Shown here piece by piece: positions 1 to 6,271 of a stretch of 6,271 nucleotides of DNA. Position 1 is the first letter of the stretch. Each line of letters begins with the position of its first letter. Both the position numbers and the translations under genes were made by a program. This stretch comes from Flavobacterium sp. (GTDB lineage Bacteria; Bacteroidota; Bacteroidia; Flavobacteriales; Flavobacteriaceae). Below the pieces are notes generated by a model. The model saw nothing but the letters and a program-made list of their open reading frames with translations. It was not told where the DNA came from and did not search any database. The stretch lies in the NCBI GenBank assembly GCA_024642295.1, contig JAHEBK010000084.1:900-7170 (forward strand), read 5' to 3'.

Positions 1-981
1 GAATTTTTGAGATAAAAACTTTTGATAACCTACAATTCCAATCATTGCAGCATTATCAGTAGTATATTCAAATTTAGGGACAAAGGTTTTCCAACCGTAC
101 TTTTGTTCGGCATCTTTTAAGGTTTGTCGAATGCCAGAATTAGCCGAAACTCCACCACCAATAGCAATTTGAGTAATTCCTGTTTCTTTGACAGCCAATT
201 GTAATTTGTCCATCAAAATTTGAATAATTGTGTATTGGATTGAAGCACAGATATCATTGATGTTTTCTTCAATGAAATTAGGGTTTTCAATTTTTTTCTT
301 TTGGATAAAATATAAAATAGCTGTTTTAAGTCCTGAGAAACTAAAGTCTAAACCAGAAACTTTTGGTTTCGTGAATGCAAATGCTTTGGGGTTTCCCAAT
401 TGTGCATATTTATCGACCAATGGTCCTCCAGGATAAGGCAACCCTAATATTTTAGCTGATTTATCAAAAGCTTCTCCGACGGCGTCGTCAGTAGTTTCGC
501 CAATAATAGTCATGTCAAAAAAACCATCAACTCGTACAATCTGAGTATGACCACCGCTAATTGTCAAGGCTAGAAAAGGAAACTGAGGTTTGTCAAATCC
601 TTCTTCATCAATAAAATGAGCCAGTATATGAGCGTGCATATGATTGACTGATATCAAAGGGATGTTTAGTGCAATAGCCATTGATTTAGCAAACGAACTA
701 CCTACTAAAAGTGAGCCCATGAGTCCAGGGCCTTGGGTGAAGGCAATGGCGCTTAGTTGTTCTTTTTGAATGTTCGCTTTTTTTAATGCTGCATCAATAA
801 CAGGTACAATATTTTGTTGGTGAGCTCTCGAAGCTAATTCAGGAACGACTCCTCCGTATTGGGTATGAATAGCCTGATTAGCTACAACATTTGATAATAC
901 TTTGTCGTTATGTAAAACAGCGGCAGCAGTATCATCACAAGAACTTTCGATGGCAAGAATAAAAACCTCAGATTTTTGCAT
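1..981 (-). CDS. tsaD: tRNA N6-adenosine threonylcarbamoyltransferase TsaD (3' end cut by window edge)
   Basis: TsaD transfers the threonylcarbamoyl group from threonylcarbamoyl-AMP to N6 of A37 in tRNAs that read ANN codons. It works in the cytoplasm, and in other bacteria it acts with TsaB and TsaE. The frame runs from an ATG at 981-979 for 327 codons without a stop and leaves the window. The family is usually about 335-345 residues, so only a short C-terminal tail is missing. Visible family features are the N-terminal ASKHA fold with AIESSCDDT (10-18), TQGPGLMGSLLVG (82-94), the metal-binding HxxxH as H114 and H118 in NHMHAH, SGGHT (142-146), the acidic stretch TTDDAVGEAFDKSAK (163-177), GGGVSAN (275-281), and D309 in TTDNAAMIG, which is the expected third metal ligand. 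All key residues are present, so the gene looks functional. The start follows A/T-rich DNA with no Shine-Dalgarno, as is usual in Bacteroidota. It is divergent from the tamB-like gene. Confidence 0.96.
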   Translation of the reverse strand, partial: MQKSEVFILAIESSCDDTAAAVLHNDKVLSNVVANQAIHTQYGGVVPELASRAHQQNIVPVIDAALKKANIQKEQLSAIAFTQGPGLMGSLLVGSSFAKSMAIALNIPLISVNHMHAHILAHFIDEEGFDKPQFPFLALTISGGHTQIVRVDGFFDMTIIGETTDDAVGEAFDKSAKILGLPYPGGPLVDKYAQLGNPKAFAFTKPKVSGLDFSFSGLKTAILYFIQKKKIENPNFIEENINDICASIQYTIIQILMDKLQLAVKETGITQIAIGGGVSANSGIRQTLKDAEQKYGWKTFVPKFEYTTDNAAMIGIVGYQKFLSQKF

Positions 982-1002
982 AAAAAGGCACAAATTTTGA
1001 AT

Positions 1003-1010
1003 TATATTTG
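1003..1010 (+). promoter_or_regulatory. Candidate -7 promoter box for tamB (TATATTTG)
   Basis: TATATTTG matches exactly the Bacteroidota -7 consensus TAnnTTTG. The best upstream TTG (976-978, inside the tsaD start region) is 24 nt away, slightly longer than the usual 17-23 nt. Transcription would begin near 1016 and give a leader of about 100 nt before the tamB frame. The motif is short and the region AT-rich, so a chance match is possible. Confidence 0.35.
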
Positions 1011-1048
1011 ACAAACCGATTTTAAATTTTTTACTTTTACGGCGCAGC

Positions 1049-1056
1049 CAAAATTA
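1049..1056 (-). promoter_or_regulatory. Candidate -7 promoter box for tsaD (TAATTTTG on minus strand)
   Basis: Read on the minus strand, 1056-1049 is TAATTTTG, an exact TAnnTTTG match. It would place the tsaD start of transcription near 1043, about 60 nt before the ATG. No TTG lies at the expected upstream distance, so only half of the promoter is supported. If both boxes are used, the tsaD and tamB transcripts would overlap by some tens of bases within the spacer. Confidence 0.25.
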
Positions 1057-1070
1057 AAGAATTTTTGTGA

Positions 1071-1100
1071 AAGGAGTCGCTCTTTCCTTGGGCAATATCC
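1071..1100. other. G+C-richer islet in the tsaD-tamB spacer with a weak hairpin
   Basis: Within a spacer that is otherwise mostly A and T, 1071-1100 is clearly richer in G and C, and GGCGCAGCC at 1041-1049 is a second such patch. AAGGA (1071-1075) can pair with TCCTT (1085-1089) around a 9-nt loop, a weak stem. On the plus strand a GTG at 1067 opens a 14-codon hydrophobic frame ending at 1111, out of frame with tamB. I do not recognise the element. It could be a remnant of a dispersed repeat, a leader structure, or nothing. Confidence 0.3.
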
Positions 1101-1119
1101 TATTTTTATAAAAAATTAA

Positions 1120-4100
1120 ATAACTAAGAAGATCAAAAAGTATTTTAAAATAATTTTCCGTTTTATAATTGGGTTGATTCTCCTATTGCTACTGCTCGGG
1201 ATTGCACTTTCGACTTCTTTTGTTCAAACTAAAATAGCACAGTATGTAACACAAACGTTAAATACTGATTTTGGTGTTGATATTAACATCGGTAAAGCTA
1301 AAATAAATATTTTTGGAGGTGTAAAATTAGGAGATGTCTTAATTCGTGACCATCATAAAAAAACAATGATTTATTCTAAAATAATTACAACAACTATTTT
1401 AGATGTCAATCAACTGATTCAGGGGGATTTGTATTTTAGTGATATCAAACTTGAAGGACTCTTGTTTAATTTGACTACTTATAAAAACGAAAACGATACA
1501 AATATTGATGTTTTTATAAAATCCTTTGAAGACGATAAACCTTCTTCTGGAAAACATACCACATTTGTTGCGGATAAAGCAGCGATTGTCGATGGTCATT
1601 TTATCTTGATTGACGAGAATAGGCAAGTCCCTAAAGACCTTGATTTAACTAAACTGAATGCTAGTCTAGAAAATTTTGATTTATATGGTCCTAATGTAAA
1701 AATGCTAATTAAAAATTTTTCGTTTTTGGACCATAGAGGTTTGTATGTTGCTAATTTGAGCACCAATTTTAGTTATACTAAAAAACAAATGAAACTTCAA
1801 AATTTGGATATTACTACAAAAGAATCGAAGATTAAAGCCGATTTGTTTTTAAACTACAAAATTTCTGATTTTTCAGATTTTAATAATAGAGTTAAATTTA
1901 ACGGTACTATTTATTCGTCATTAATTGCTTCTAATGATATTCGTCATTTTTATAATGAATTGGGAAAGGATTTGTTTTTTAATCTTGGAACAAAGCTTAA
2001 AGGTACTCTGAACAATCTTACTTTAAATAATTTAAAATTATTTGATACTAACAACAATCGGATTTTTGGTGCGATTAAGTTTAAAAATATTTTTGGTAAA
2101 GAAGGGCAGTATTTTTATATGGATGGGAATTTTAGCAAAGCCTCTTCTTCGTATGATAATTTAGTGACCATATTACCAAATGTTTTAGGGAAGAAAATAC
2201 CAATTGAGTTAAAAAGAATAGGGAAGTTTAATATCGTTGGAAATGTGCAATTGTCCGCTTCTAAATTAGATGCTGATTTTGCTTTAACCTCTGAAATTGG
2301 TAAAGTAAAGTCGGTACTAAGCATGACTAATATAAATTTTATTGATAAGGCATCGTATGTAGGAAATGTAAAATCAGAGAATTTTAATATTGGAATTTTA
2401 TTAGGGAAGAAGGATTTGGGTAAAGTTACTTCAGATCTTGAGGTTGAAGGAATTGGATTCACAGAGAAGTATTTAAACACCAGTGTTAAGGGCTCCGTTT
2501 CTAAAATCACATATAATAATTATACTTATGAAAATTTAGTTTTAAACGGTAAATTCAAATTGCCTCATTATCAAGGAAAATTGATTGTAAATGACCCTAA
2601 TTTAAAAATGAATTTTGAAGGAGTGGTTGATTTAAGTAAAAAAGACAGTAAGTATGATTTTCATATTGAGGTTGCTAATGCAAATTTGTATAAATTGAAT
2701 CTAGTCAAAGATCCCATTTCGAATTTCAAAGGAGATGTGGTAGTTCAGGTTGACGGGAATACCATTGAAAATTTAAGTGGAAATGTATTCATAAAAAGTA
2801 CTTCATATCAAAATAGTAAAGATACCTATGTTTTTGATGATTTTGCAATTAGTTCTAGTTTCGATGCTGAAAAGGTTAGAACTATTACTTTGAATTCACC
2901 TGATATTGTTCAAGGGGAAATTGTTGGAAAATTTAGATTTGATGAATTACCTATTTTGGTTAGAAATTCTTTAGGTAGTTTATATACTAATTTTAAACCT
3001 GAAGCGGTTAATAAAGGGCAATTTTTAAAATTTAATTTTATCATTTTTAATAAGATTGTTGAGATATTTTATCCTGAAATGTCCATCGGAACGAATACAG
3101 TGATGAAAGGGAATATTAAATCGGATTCTAAGGAATTCAAATTTAATTTTAATTCCCCTAAAATAATAGCTTCGGATAATACTTTTGATAATATTAGAAT
3201 TAGTGTAGATAATAAAAACCCTCTTTATAATGCTTATATAGAAATGGATAGCATTAAAACAAAATTTTATAAAATTAGAGATTTTAGTTTGATTAATGTG
3301 ACTGTAAAAGACACATTGTTTTTTAGATCTGAATTTAAAGGTGGTTCAAAAGGGGAAGATTATTTCAATTTGAATTTATACCATACAATTAATAAAAACA
3401 ATGAAAATATTATTGGAATAAGTAAGTCGGAATTAAAATTTAAAGATTATCTGTGGCATTTGAATGAAAAAGAGGATTCGAATAATCAGATTGTTTTTGA
3501 TAAGTTGTTTAAGAACTTCAATTTTGATAATATTATTTTATCACATAAAAATCAAGAATTAGCTCTGAATGGGAAAATATCTGGGACAACTAATAAGGAT
3601 TTGAAATTATCTTTTAAAGATGTCGATTTGTTTAAGATTACACCTGCACAAAATAAATTTATGTTCAACGGAAATATTAATGGAGAAATAAATTTCTTGC
3701 AGAATAATACTGTTTATAAGCCTACAGCATCATTGGTTATTGATCAGTTGAATATTAATAAAACTGATTTAGGAGTTTTGAAGTTGAATATTGAGGGAGA
3801 TCAAAATTTAGAAAAGTTTACGATAAACTCTAATATAGAAAATAATAATATTGAATTATTTAGCACAAAAGGTAATTTTACGATAGTTGAAAAAGAAGCT
3901 CTTTTAGATTTAGATTTGAAATTAGATAAGTTCAATTTAGGTGTTTTAAGTTCGCTTGGAGGAGATGTTTTAGCAAATGTAAGAGGTTTTGTTACTGGAA
4001 ATGCTCGTATTGAGGGCACTGTGAATGATACTAAAATTAGTGGGAGGTTATTTGTAGATGAGGCTGGGATGACTATCCCGTATTTAAATGTAGATTACAC

Positions 4101-5622
4101 ATTATCCGATAGATCGATTGTAGATTTATTAGATAATCAGTTTTTGTTTAGAAATAATACCATTACGGATTCTAAATTTGGTACAAAAGGAGTATTAAAA
4201 GGAAGTATTGAACACAATAAATTTTTAGATTGGAAATTAAATTTAGGTATAAGTTCTAACCGATTATTAGTTTTGGATACAAATGATTCTGATGATGCTG
4301 CTTATTACGGAATAGCATTTATTGACGGTAATGCAAGTATTTCAGGACCTACGGATGGATTGTTTATTAAAATGGAAGCTAAATCAGAAAAAGGATCTGC
4401 TTTGAAAATCCCAATTAATCAAGCTGAAAGTGTTGGCGATAATAGTTTAATTCATTTTATTAGTGAAAAAGAAAAAAATAATATTAAAAAAGGGATAGTT
4501 GATAATGCACCAAGATATAAGGGATTAGAACTAGAGTTTGATTTGGATATTACTCCTGATGCTGAAGTAGAAGTGATTTTAGATAGAAATTCAGGTCATG
4601 GTATGAAAGGAAAGGGATATGGCTCTTTGCTTTTTAAGATAAATACTTTAGGAAAGTTTAATATGTGGGGGAATTTTCAGGCTTATGAAGGAGCTTACAA
4701 TTTTAAATATGGAGGTCTTATAGATAAGAAATTTGATGTTCGAAAAGGGGGTTCTATAACCTGGGAAGGGAATCCTATGCGAGCTCAGTTAAATTTAGAA
4801 GCCGTTTATAAAACGATTGCCAATCCTTCGGTATTATTAGATAATTCGTCATTCAATAGAAAAGTTCCGGTTGAAGTAGTAATAGGTATTAAAGGTGATT
4901 TGGCTAGTCCTGAGCCAGATTTTAATATTGAATTTCCAACGGTTAGTAATGTGTTGAAATCAGAAATTCAATATAAATTGAATGATAAAGATGTAAGGCA
5001 AACACAAGCATTATATCTGTTGTCCTCAGGAGGTTTCTTAAGTCCAGAAGGGGTTACTCAATCTGATTTTTCGGGTAGTCTATTTGAAACAGCATCTAGT
5101 TTGTTAGGTGATATTATTAAAACGGATAATGATAAAATTAGAGTAGGTCTAAATTATATATCAGCAGATAGACGTATTGGTAGAGAAACTGACGGGAGGG
5201 TAGTTGCTACAATTTCGTCAAAAATTAATGAACGATTTACTATAAATGGTAAGGTTGGAGTTCCTTTTGGAGGGATTAATGAATCAGCTATAGTTGGAGA
5301 TTTAGAGGTGCAATATAGAGTTAATGAAGATGGAACATTAAACCTAAGATTATTTAACCGTGAGAATGATATCAATTACATAGGACAAGGTATTGGGTAT
5401 ACTCAGGGATTAGGAGTCACGTACGAGGTAGATTTTGATACTTTTAAAGAATTATTGAATAAAATTTTTAAAAATAAAAAATCTACACCTGTAATTGAAT
5501 ATATCAATCAATTTCAAGATTCAAATATTGCTCCTGAATATATTAATTTTTCAATCCCCAAAGAACCTAAGCCTAACCCACAAAAAAGAAATTCAGAGGC
5601 TGTTTTCTCTGAAGAAGAATAG
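1120..5622 (+). CDS. tamB: TamB family (AsmA-like) translocation/assembly protein; start codon uncertain
   Basis: This is a large envelope protein. TamB relatives are anchored in the inner membrane and cross the periplasm as a long beta-rich groove. In E. coli they are linked to lipid transport to the outer membrane and to TamA-dependent assembly. Counting from ATA at 1120, the product has 1500 residues. It has a basic start (K3, K4, K6, K7), a hydrophobic anchor at about 11-30, and then more than 1300 residues of beta-rich, Asn/Lys/Asp-rich sequence. The C-terminal TamB (DUF490) region holds the recognisable blocks YYGIAFIDGNASISGP (1062-1077), GNFQAYEGAYNFKYGG (from 1184), RKGGSITWEGNP (1208-1219), LLSSGGFLSPEG (from 1300) and NLRLFNREND (1408-1417). 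About 50 hydrophilic residues follow, ending in EEE. The alternative start, TTG at 1174, gives 1482 residues but removes the basic residues and half the anchor, so I prefer the longer frame. Stop is TAG at 5620-5622. No tamA-like gene is in the window. Family assignment is firm; the exact cargo is not known. Confidence 0.9.
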   Translation: MTKKIKKYFKIIFRFIIGLILLLLLLGIALSTSFVQTKIAQYVTQTLNTDFGVDINIGKAKINIFGGVKLGDVLIRDHHKKTMIYSKIITTTILDVNQLIQGDLYFSDIKLEGLLFNLTTYKNENDTNIDVFIKSFEDDKPSSGKHTTFVADKAAIVDGHFILIDENRQVPKDLDLTKLNASLENFDLYGPNVKMLIKNFSFLDHRGLYVANLSTNFSYTKKQMKLQNLDITTKESKIKADLFLNYKISDFSDFNNRVKFNGTIYSSLIASNDIRHFYNELGKDLFFNLGTKLKGTLNNLTLNNLKLFDTNNNRIFGAIKFKNIFGKEGQYFYMDGNFSKASSSYDNLVTILPNVLGKKIPIELKRIGKFNIVGNVQLSASKLDADFALTSEIGKVKSVLSMTNINFIDKASYVGNVKSENFNIGILLGKKDLGKVTSDLEVEGIGFTEKYLNTSVKGSVSKITYNNYTYENLVLNGKFKLPHYQGKLIVNDPNLKMNFEGVVDLSKKDSKYDFHIEVANANLYKLNLVKDPISNFKGDVVVQVDGNTIENLSGNVFIKSTSYQNSKDTYVFDDFAISSSFDAEKVRTITLNSPDIVQGEIVGKFRFDELPILVRNSLGSLYTNFKPEAVNKGQFLKFNFIIFNKIVEIFYPEMSIGTNTVMKGNIKSDSKEFKFNFNSPKIIASDNTFDNIRISVDNKNPLYNAYIEMDSIKTKFYKIRDFSLINVTVKDTLFFRSEFKGGSKGEDYFNLNLYHTINKNNENIIGISKSELKFKDYLWHLNEKEDSNNQIVFDKLFKNFNFDNIILSHKNQELALNGKISGTTNKDLKLSFKDVDLFKITPAQNKFMFNGNINGEINFLQNNTVYKPTASLVIDQLNINKTDLGVLKLNIEGDQNLEKFTINSNIENNNIELFSTKGNFTIVEKEALLDLDLKLDKFNLGVLSSLGGDVLANVRGFVTGNARIEGTVNDTKISGRLFVDEAGMTIPYLNVDYTLSDRSIVDLLDNQFLFRNNTITDSKFGTKGVLKGSIEHNKFLDWKLNLGISSNRLLVLDTNDSDDAAYYGIAFIDGNASISGPTDGLFIKMEAKSEKGSALKIPINQAESVGDNSLIHFISEKEKNNIKKGIVDNAPRYKGLELEFDLDITPDAEVEVILDRNSGHGMKGKGYGSLLFKINTLGKFNMWGNFQAYEGAYNFKYGGLIDKKFDVRKGGSITWEGNPMRAQLNLEAVYKTIANPSVLLDNSSFNRKVPVEVVIGIKGDLASPEPDFNIEFPTVSNVLKSEIQYKLNDKDVRQTQALYLLSSGGFLSPEGVTQSDFSGSLFETASSLLGDIIKTDNDKIRVGLNYISADRRIGRETDGRVVATISSKINERFTINGKVGVPFGGINESAIVGDLEVQYRVNEDGTLNLRLFNRENDINYIGQGIGYTQGLGVTYEVDFDTFKELLNKIFKNKKSTPVIEYINQFQDSNIAPEYINFSIPKEPKPNPQKRNSEAVFSEEE

Positions 5623-5636
5623 GTAATAATTGTCAA

Positions 5637-5664
5637 TTGTATTTGTTGAAATTATTTATTTTTG
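5637..5664 (+). promoter_or_regulatory. Candidate promoter for pfkA (TTG, 17-nt spacer, TATTTTTG)
   Basis: TTG at 5637-5639, a 17-nt gap, and TATTTTTG at 5657-5664 together fit the flavobacterial promoter pattern TTG-N17-23-TAnnTTTG. Transcription would start near 5671, just after tamB, and leave a leader of about 200 nt before pfkA. The surrounding DNA is extremely AT-rich, which raises the chance of a random match. No clear terminator for tamB separates it from the upstream gene. Confidence 0.35.
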
Positions 5665-5748
5665 AAAAAATAGTGATTTTTACTTTTTTCTTATAATTGT
5701 TTAATAAAATGCATTTTTATTTAATTTATATTGATTAAATCTGATTTT

Positions 5749-5780
5749 TTTTCGTTTTTTTTAAAACTTATTAACGAAAA
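5749..5780. repeat. 8-bp inverted repeat in the pfkA leader region
   Basis: TTTTCGTT (5749-5756) and AACGAAAA (5773-5780) are perfect inverted copies separated by 16 nt. With only two G:C pairs the stem would be weak in RNA, so a protein-binding site is as plausible as a hairpin. It sits about 90-120 bp before the pfkA ATG. The adjoining AAACGTTT (5778-5785) is itself an 8-bp palindrome. Confidence 0.35.
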
Positions 5781-5781
5781 C

Positions 5782-5798
5782 GTTTGAATTTGTTTGAA
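5782..5798. repeat. Tandem GTTTGAA pair, one helical turn apart
   Basis: GTTTGAA occurs at 5782-5788 and again at 5792-5798, exactly 10 bp start to start. Each copy contains TTTG preceded by bases one mismatch away from TAnnTTTG (AACGTTTG at 5779-5786 and TTTGTTTG at 5789-5796). They could therefore be weak -7 boxes about 75-85 bp before pfkA, or a paired binding site on one face of the helix. No TTG lies at a suitable distance upstream. Confidence 0.25.
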
Positions 5799-5871
5799 AT
5801 AGTTAAAATAATAAAAGAGAAGGTATTAAAGTAATTAATGTTTCTTAATTTTACGATTCAAAACTAAAACT

Positions 5872-6271
5872 ATGCTGAAAACAATAAAAAAAATAGGGGT
5901 TCTTACTTCTGGTGGAGATTCACCAGGAATGAATGCTGCAATCCGATCAGTTGTTAGAACTTGTGCATATCATAATATAGAATGTGTTGGGATTTACAGA
6001 GGATACCAGGGAATGATTGAAGGAGATTTCAAAGAAATGGGACCTAGAAGTGTAAATAATATTATTAATAAAGGGGGAACTATTTTAAAATCTGCTCGTT
6101 CAACTGAATTTAGAACTGAAGAAGGAAGAAAAAAAGCGTATGATAATTTAGTAAAAGAAGGAATTGAATCTTTAGTAGTAATTGGAGGAGATGGTACATT
6201 TACAGGAGCTTTAGTATTTAATTCTGAATATAATTTTCCAGTAATGGGAATTCCTGGAACTATCGATAATG
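5872..6271 (+). CDS. pfkA: ATP-dependent 6-phosphofructokinase, N-terminal part (cut by window edge)
   Basis: PfkA phosphorylates fructose 6-phosphate to fructose 1,6-bisphosphate with ATP, the committed step of glycolysis, in the cytoplasm. The first 133 codons are present, out of about 328 usual for the family. Visible motifs are GVLTSGGDSPGMNAAIR (9-25) with the ATP-binding glycines, SARSTEFR (74-81) whose R76 matches E. coli Arg72, VVIGGDGTFTGA (102-113) with Mg-binding D107, and PGTIDN (128-133) with D132 matching the catalytic base Asp127. G108 and G129 match E. coli Gly104 and Gly124, the pair that marks ATP-using enzymes; pyrophosphate-dependent forms usually carry Asp and Lys there. 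R25 and R29 match the effector-site arginines Arg21 and Arg25, so allosteric control is plausible. The ATG at 5872 is preceded by an A-rich leader without Shine-Dalgarno and gives the standard N-terminal length. It lies 249 bp after tamB on the same strand, probably with its own promoter. Confidence 0.97.
   Translation, partial: MLKTIKKIGVLTSGGDSPGMNAAIRSVVRTCAYHNIECVGIYRGYQGMIEGDFKEMGPRSVNNIINKGGTILKSARSTEFRTEEGRKKAYDNLVKEGIESLVVIGGDGTFTGALVFNSEYNFPVMGIPGTIDN

Noticed and set aside
230..436. Plus-strand 68-codon open frame
   Set aside because: It lies wholly within tsaD on the opposite strand. The tsaD frame there encodes conserved sequence, and this frame's product resembles nothing I recognise.
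2115..2510. Minus-strand 131-codon open frame, and smaller ones at 1399-1626, 3801-4019 and 5154-5375
   Set aside because: All are antisense to the continuous tamB frame and show only the reverse-complement composition of that gene, with no motif or start context of their own.
1120..5622. Possibility that the long Asn/Lys-rich protein is a secreted adhesin or autotransporter
   Set aside because: It has an N-terminal anchor rather than a cleavable signal, lacks a type 9 secretion C-terminal domain, and carries several conserved TamB C-terminal blocks in the right order.
5628..5638. AATTG-T-CAATT inverted repeat just after tamB as a terminator
   Set aside because: A 1-nt loop cannot form a hairpin, the stem is weak, and no T-run follows directly.
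5666..5690. A5/T5 stem followed by a T-run after tamB as a terminator
   Set aside because: The stem has only five A:U pairs around a 6-nt loop and would hardly be stable. Such patterns are expected by chance in DNA this AT-rich.
5838..5867. Nine-codon ATG frame (MFLNFTIQN) just before pfkA as a leader peptide
   Set aside because: It is very short, has no ribosome-binding context, no run of regulatory codons and no attenuator-like hairpin after it. A chance ATG is the simpler reading.

Overview
The window is a stretch of AT-rich chromosome that looks like a member of the Bacteroidota, most likely Flavobacterium or a close relative. This rests on the low G+C, the absence of Shine-Dalgarno sequences in favour of A-rich leaders, several exact matches to the flavobacterial -7 box TAnnTTTG, and a TamB protein with the conserved blocks typical of this phylum. 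It appears to be core housekeeping DNA. I see no mobile element, CRISPR array, tRNA or rRNA.

Layout: (1) positions 1-981, minus strand: tsaD, the catalytic subunit for the t6A37 modification of tRNA, complete at its N-terminus and cut by the left edge shortly before its stop codon. (2) 982-1119: a 138-bp divergent spacer holding candidate promoter elements for both genes and an unexplained G+C-richer islet. (3) about 1120-5622, plus strand: one very long gene for a TamB/AsmA-like envelope protein of about 1500 residues. (4) 5623-5871: a very AT-rich 249-bp spacer with a candidate promoter and small inverted and direct repeats. (5) 5872-6271, plus strand: the first 133 codons of pfkA, ATP-dependent 6-phosphofructokinase, cut by the right edge.

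The three genes do not form one pathway. tsaD and tamB are divergently transcribed. pfkA follows tamB on the same strand, but the 249-bp gap with its own promoter-like sequence suggests separate transcription. The most notable point is the start of tamB. The open frame has no ATG, GTG or TTG that would leave an intact N-terminus. The first conventional start, TTG at 1174, lies inside the membrane anchor. The basic residues and first half of the anchor are encoded upstream, in a frame that begins with ATA at 1120 immediately after a stop. I found no convincing evidence of a previously undescribed system.
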